A stretch of DNA of 5,395 nucleotides from assembly GCA_024679635.1 (NCBI GenBank), contig JAIBDA010000089.1, forward strand, positions 1-5,395, in the 5' to 3' direction. A program made the position numbers and the translations under genes. Under the pieces are notes generated by a model. That model did no database searches and had not been told where the DNA came from. It saw only the letters and a program-made list of their open reading frames with translations. Below are positions 1-5,395 of the stretch, piece by piece; positions within the stretch are counted from its first letter, which is position 1, and the number at the start of each line of letters is the position of its first letter. This stretch comes from Amphritea sp. Its GTDB lineage: Bacteria; Pseudomonadota; Gammaproteobacteria; Pseudomonadales; Nitrincolaceae.

Positions 1-210
1 ATGCGGGCAGTGGAAACCGGGCGCTGGTTAATCAGGAGCACCAATAACGGCATCAGCGCACTAATCAGCCCGGATGGACAGATCAGCGCGACGATACCTC
101 AATATGAGCAGGCGGTGCTGGTAGGCGAGGTCCGCCGAATGGAGGGCCTGACACCTTATCAGCAATGGGGAATATTACCGCTGCAGATTCTGACAGCGCT
201 AATGCTATTG

Positions 211-3464
<3,254 letters not shown>

Positions 3465-3466
<2 letters not shown>

Positions 3467-3469
3467 GGA
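3465..3469 (+). promoter_or_regulatory. lptE ribosome binding site overlapping the leuS stop
   Basis: AAGGA at 3465-3469 shares its first two bases with the leuS TAA stop (3464-3466) and lies seven bases before the lptE ATG at 3477. The overlap favours translational coupling of lptE to leuS. Confidence 0.7.
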
Positions 3470-3476
3470 ATAACAG

Positions 3477-3977
3477 ATGACTTACGGCCTGAATCGGTTT
3501 TCAGCAACACTCTTTCTGATAGTCAGCTGTCTGATGCTCTCCGCCTGCGGATTTCATCTGCGTGGCAGTGCTGAGATAGCAGAACCGCTACGCCAGCTGA
3601 CTCTGGTAATGCCAGATCGCTCACGCAGCAACCTGGAACCGCTTCTGCGCCGTCAGTTTGAAGCCAACGGTATTACGGTAAACGGTGGCCCGGGCTATCG
3701 GCTAGAGATTAATTCTGAATCCCGTAGTCGTCGTGAAGCCTCTCTGGGTGCGAACGCCGATATCGACGAGTACGAATTAACCCGCAAGGTCAGTTTCCTT
3801 GTGAGAAATCCACAAGGGGAGATCGTACTGGAACGTAAGCTGACGATAGAACGTACTTACGATTACGATGCCGACCGGGAAACCGCCAGCAGTGTTCAGG
3901 AAACCCAGCTCTACTCTGAAATGGAGCAGCAACTGGCCAGTCAGATCCTCCGTTTCTACGCCAACATTAAGCCTTAG
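3477..3977 (+). CDS. lptE: LPS-assembly lipoprotein LptE
   Basis: LptE is the outer-membrane lipoprotein that plugs the LptD barrel and helps insert lipopolysaccharide into the outer leaflet at the end of the Lpt pathway. The 166-residue precursor has a short N-terminus, a hydrophobic core (about 11-21) and a lipobox LSAC ending in Cys24. The family hallmark CGFHLRG follows directly. Mature Gly-Phe after the cysteine shows no inner-membrane retention Asp at +2, which fits outer-membrane sorting. The rest (YRLEINSES, DIDEYELTRKVSF, a conserved YDAD, and a C-terminal EMEQQLASQILRFYANIKP) matches the mixed alpha/beta fold of the family; E. coli LptE is slightly longer at 193. It starts 10 bases after leuS and ends 5 bases before holA, in the conserved order. 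Its lipidation would be completed by Lnt, whose gene end lies at the left of this window. Confidence 0.95.
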   Translation: MTYGLNRFSATLFLIVSCLMLSACGFHLRGSAEIAEPLRQLTLVMPDRSRSNLEPLLRRQFEANGITVNGGPGYRLEINSESRSRREASLGANADIDEYELTRKVSFLVRNPQGEIVLERKLTIERTYDYDADRETASSVQETQLYSEMEQQLASQILRFYANIKP

Positions 3978-3982
3978 ACCCT

Positions 3983-4999
3983 ATGAAAATAAAACCAGAG
4001 CAGCTTGCCAGCAAACTCAGCCAGCAACCGGCTCCGGTTTATATGGTGACCGGTGACGAAACCCTGCTGATTGAGGAAAGCTGCGACCTTCTGCGTCAAC
4101 ACCTCAACTCCGTGGGGTTCTCCGAACGGGAAACCCTCTACACCGACTCGGGCTTTAAGTGGGAATATTTACTGCAGTGCGCCAACGCTCTCTCCCTGTT
4201 TGCTGAACAGAAAATCATCGAACTTCGCTTAGGCAGCAGCAAACCCAACAAACAAGCCAGTGAAATCCTGCGCGAATACCTGGAACGTCCTGCGGAAGAC
4301 AATGTACTACTGATTATCGCCAATAAACTGGACGCCAGTGCAAAGAAAAGCGCCTGGTTCAAAGCGATCGATCAAAAAGGCATTATTGTAGAGATCTGGC
4401 CGGTAGAACTTCAGCAACTCCCCGGCTGGATTAATCAGCGAGCCCAACAGATCGGTCTTCACCTTGAAAATGATGCGGTTCAGTTACTCTGTGAACGTAT
4501 CGAAGGTAACCTGCTGGCAGCTAAGCAGGAACTGGACAAACTTAACCTCCTCTACGCCGGCCAGACCATCTCCGCTGATATGGTAATGGACAGCGTATCC
4601 GACAGCTCCCGCTATGACATCTACGGTTTGACCGAAGCCGCTATTCAGCAACAGGTTAGCCGGTGTAACAAAATCATTGAAGTGTTACGACAGGAAGGTA
4701 CTGAAGCAACCGTAGCGCTCTGGGCGATCAGCAAAGAGATCCGGTCTCTCATCGCCGTCCAGAACGGCCTCAGCAAAGGCACCCCTTTTGACACTATCTG
4801 TCAGCGAGAGCGAGTCTGGGGCAAACGGAAAAACTGGATACGCTCAGCGGCTCAGCGTATCCACCCTGACACCCTCAAGCAGATGCTGAGCCGTTGCTCA
4901 GAAGCCGACGCGCAGATCAAAGGCGCTGTTGGCGACCCTTGGTTAACCCTGACCGGGATAACCCTGCAGCTTGCCGGAGTCGAATTAGGGCTGAGATAG
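3983..4999 (+). CDS. holA: DNA polymerase III delta subunit
   Basis: HolA is the clamp-loader subunit that opens the beta sliding clamp during replication. The product is 338 residues; E. coli HolA has 343. The N-terminus MKIKPEQLASKL aligns with E. coli HolA (MIRLYPEQLRAQL). Next comes a TGDETLLIEES stretch typical of the degenerate AAA+ fold, which lacks a true Walker A motif. Further family landmarks are ANALSLFAEQKIIELRL (beta-clamp-binding region, about residues 67-83), NVLLIIANKLD, AWFKAI, the QQLPGWINQRAQQIGL segment and CERIEGNLLAAKQELDKLNLL of the middle domain. A helical C-terminal collar domain ends LTGITLQLAGVELGLR. It lies five bases after lptE with only a poor Shine-Dalgarno match, so translation is probably coupled to lptE. 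As I recall, nadD follows holA in enterics; here a gap with palindromes and then a cytochrome gene follow instead. Confidence 0.95.
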   Translation: MKIKPEQLASKLSQQPAPVYMVTGDETLLIEESCDLLRQHLNSVGFSERETLYTDSGFKWEYLLQCANALSLFAEQKIIELRLGSSKPNKQASEILREYLERPAEDNVLLIIANKLDASAKKSAWFKAIDQKGIIVEIWPVELQQLPGWINQRAQQIGLHLENDAVQLLCERIEGNLLAAKQELDKLNLLYAGQTISADMVMDSVSDSSRYDIYGLTEAAIQQQVSRCNKIIEVLRQEGTEATVALWAISKEIRSLIAVQNGLSKGTPFDTICQRERVWGKRKNWIRSAAQRIHPDTLKQMLSRCSEADAQIKGAVGDPWLTLTGITLQLAGVELGLR

Positions 5000-5002
5000 A
5001 CC

Positions 5003-5018
5003 GCTGAACAAGTTCAGC
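5003..5018. repeat. Inverted repeat just after holA
   Basis: GCTGAAC (5003-5009) and GTTCAGC (5012-5018) are perfect 7-base arms around AA; as RNA this would be a 6-bp stem with a 4-base loop. It begins four bases after the holA stop. The sequence after it (TGGCTAG) has no T run, so it is not a standard intrinsic terminator, though it could protect the mRNA 3' end. Confidence 0.6.
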
Positions 5019-5080
5019 TGGCTAGAACGCCGCTTCGCGGCTGCAATAGGTTAGACGGAAAACTTCGTTTTCCTTGCCAG
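5018..5080. repeat. Two-hairpin palindromic element (REP/BIME-like candidate)
   Basis: Two perfect hairpins lie within an imperfect outer stem. Hairpin A: GCCGC (5029-5033), loop TTC, GCGGC (5037-5041). Hairpin B: GGAAAAC (5057-5063), loop TTC, GTTTTCC (5067-5073). Both share the apex CTTCG, exactly 30 bases apart, and each is preceded by a similar head, GCTAGAACG at 5021 and GTTAGACG at 5050, so the halves look like diverged copies of one unit. CTGGCTA (5018-5024) pairs with TTGCCAG (5074-5080) at 6 of 7 positions, closing a cloverleaf-like fold. A TAG-containing head before a hairpin recalls REP elements mobilised by RAYT transposases. Hairpin B could also act as a terminator, but has no proper T tract after the stem. 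Identity as a genome-wide repeat is inferred. Confidence 0.5.
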
Positions 5081-5094
5081 GAAGAGCAAAAGCA

Positions 5095-5122
5095 TTCAGT
5101 TGATCTATCTTTAGCATATAAG
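5095..5122 (+). promoter_or_regulatory. Candidate promoter for the cytochrome lipoprotein gene
   Basis: TATAAG (5117-5122, 5/6 match to the -10 consensus) lies 16 bp after TTCAGT (5095-5100, a poor -35). An alternative pairing is TTGATC (5100-5105) with GATACT (5124-5129) at 18 bp. Either would start transcription about 25-35 bases before the GTG start. The palindromes separating this gene from holA make an own promoter plausible, but the match is weak. Confidence 0.3.
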
Positions 5123-5145
5123 CGATACTTAAAGCTGGTTTTGAG

Positions 5146-5151
5146 AGAGGA
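5146..5151 (+). promoter_or_regulatory. Ribosome binding site supporting a GTG start
   Basis: AGAGGA lies eight bases before GTG 5160-5162. An in-frame TGA at 5142-5144 rules out any start further upstream, and there is no ATG in the frame before the lipobox. The GTG is therefore the only start that keeps the signal peptide. Confidence 0.7.
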
Positions 5152-5159
5152 CTCTTTCT

Positions 5160-5395
5160 GTGATTAATACCCGACTAGTCATTTTACCCGCTCTACTCAC
5201 GCTGCTGTTGAGCGGCTGCTCTGATGACAGCCCCCCTCAAACCACCTCAACCGATGGTGAAGAGCTCTACTCCCTCAACTGTGCACGCTGCCATAAAAAA
5301 GATGGCAGCGGCGACTTTCTCAAAGGAATTCCTGCAAACAAACGTACCGCATTGCTGGAGGAGCAAGTAGTGCTACTGATCCGTCAGGGCGACCC
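5160..5395 (+). CDS. Lipoprotein c-type cytochrome, N-terminal part (3' end outside window)
   Basis: The 78 visible residues begin at a GTG codon (MINTRLVILPALLTLLLSGC). They show a lipoprotein signal peptide: Arg5, a hydrophobic core, and lipobox LSGC with the lipidated Cys20. A short polar linker rich in Ser, Asp, Pro and Thr (21-33) follows. The cytochrome c domain then starts with GEELYSLNCARCHKKDGSG, where Cys41, Cys44 and His45 form a CxxCH heme-attachment site. This predicts a small monoheme class I cytochrome anchored to a membrane and facing the periplasm, acting as an electron carrier. The axial Met ligand should lie beyond the window. After the cysteine come Ser then Asp, which does not settle inner versus outer membrane. 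The redox partner cannot be named from this context. It sits 160 bp after holA and is probably its own transcription unit. Partial because of the window end. Confidence 0.85.
   Translation, partial: MINTRLVILPALLTLLLSGCSDDSPPQTTSTDGEELYSLNCARCHKKDGSGDFLKGIPANKRTALLEEQVVLLIRQGD

Overview
The window looks like a chromosomal core-gene segment of a gammaproteobacterium with moderate GC content. The order lnt / ybeL-type zinc-ribbon gene / leuS-lptE-holA is the conserved gammaproteobacterial arrangement. As I recall the E. coli map, ybeL also sits divergently next to leuS there, with lptE and holA following. The tail of Lnt and the LeuRS, LptE and HolA proteins are all recognisable by motif and length. 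After holA comes a cytochrome c lipoprotein rather than nadD, so this is probably not an enteric. A marine oceanospirillum- or pseudomonad-like group is possible, but the genus cannot be settled from this sequence.

Layout: 1-264 (+) is the 3' end of lnt, the last step of lipoprotein maturation. It converges on, and overlaps by 54 bp, a zinc-ribbon gene on the minus strand (750 to 211). The 124-bp gap 751-874 is a divergent control region. It contains a well-formed terminator-like hairpin with a T tract just before the leuS start. leuS (875-3466), lptE (3477-3977) and holA (3983-4999) form a tight operon with gaps of 10 and 5 nt. The 160-bp gap 5000-5159 holds three consecutive perfect inverted repeats, the last two nested in an imperfect outer stem. 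From 5160 a new gene begins at GTG and runs off the window: a lipid-anchored monoheme cytochrome c that would be easy to miss.

Functionally, the operon combines leucyl-tRNA charging, outer-membrane LPS export (LptE) and the clamp-loader delta subunit (HolA). Lnt, upstream, finishes lipoproteins such as LptE and probably the downstream cytochrome. No mobile element, CRISPR array, tRNA/rRNA gene or clearly novel multi-gene system is visible. The most interesting signals are non-coding: the possible leuS attenuator and the palindromic element after holA.
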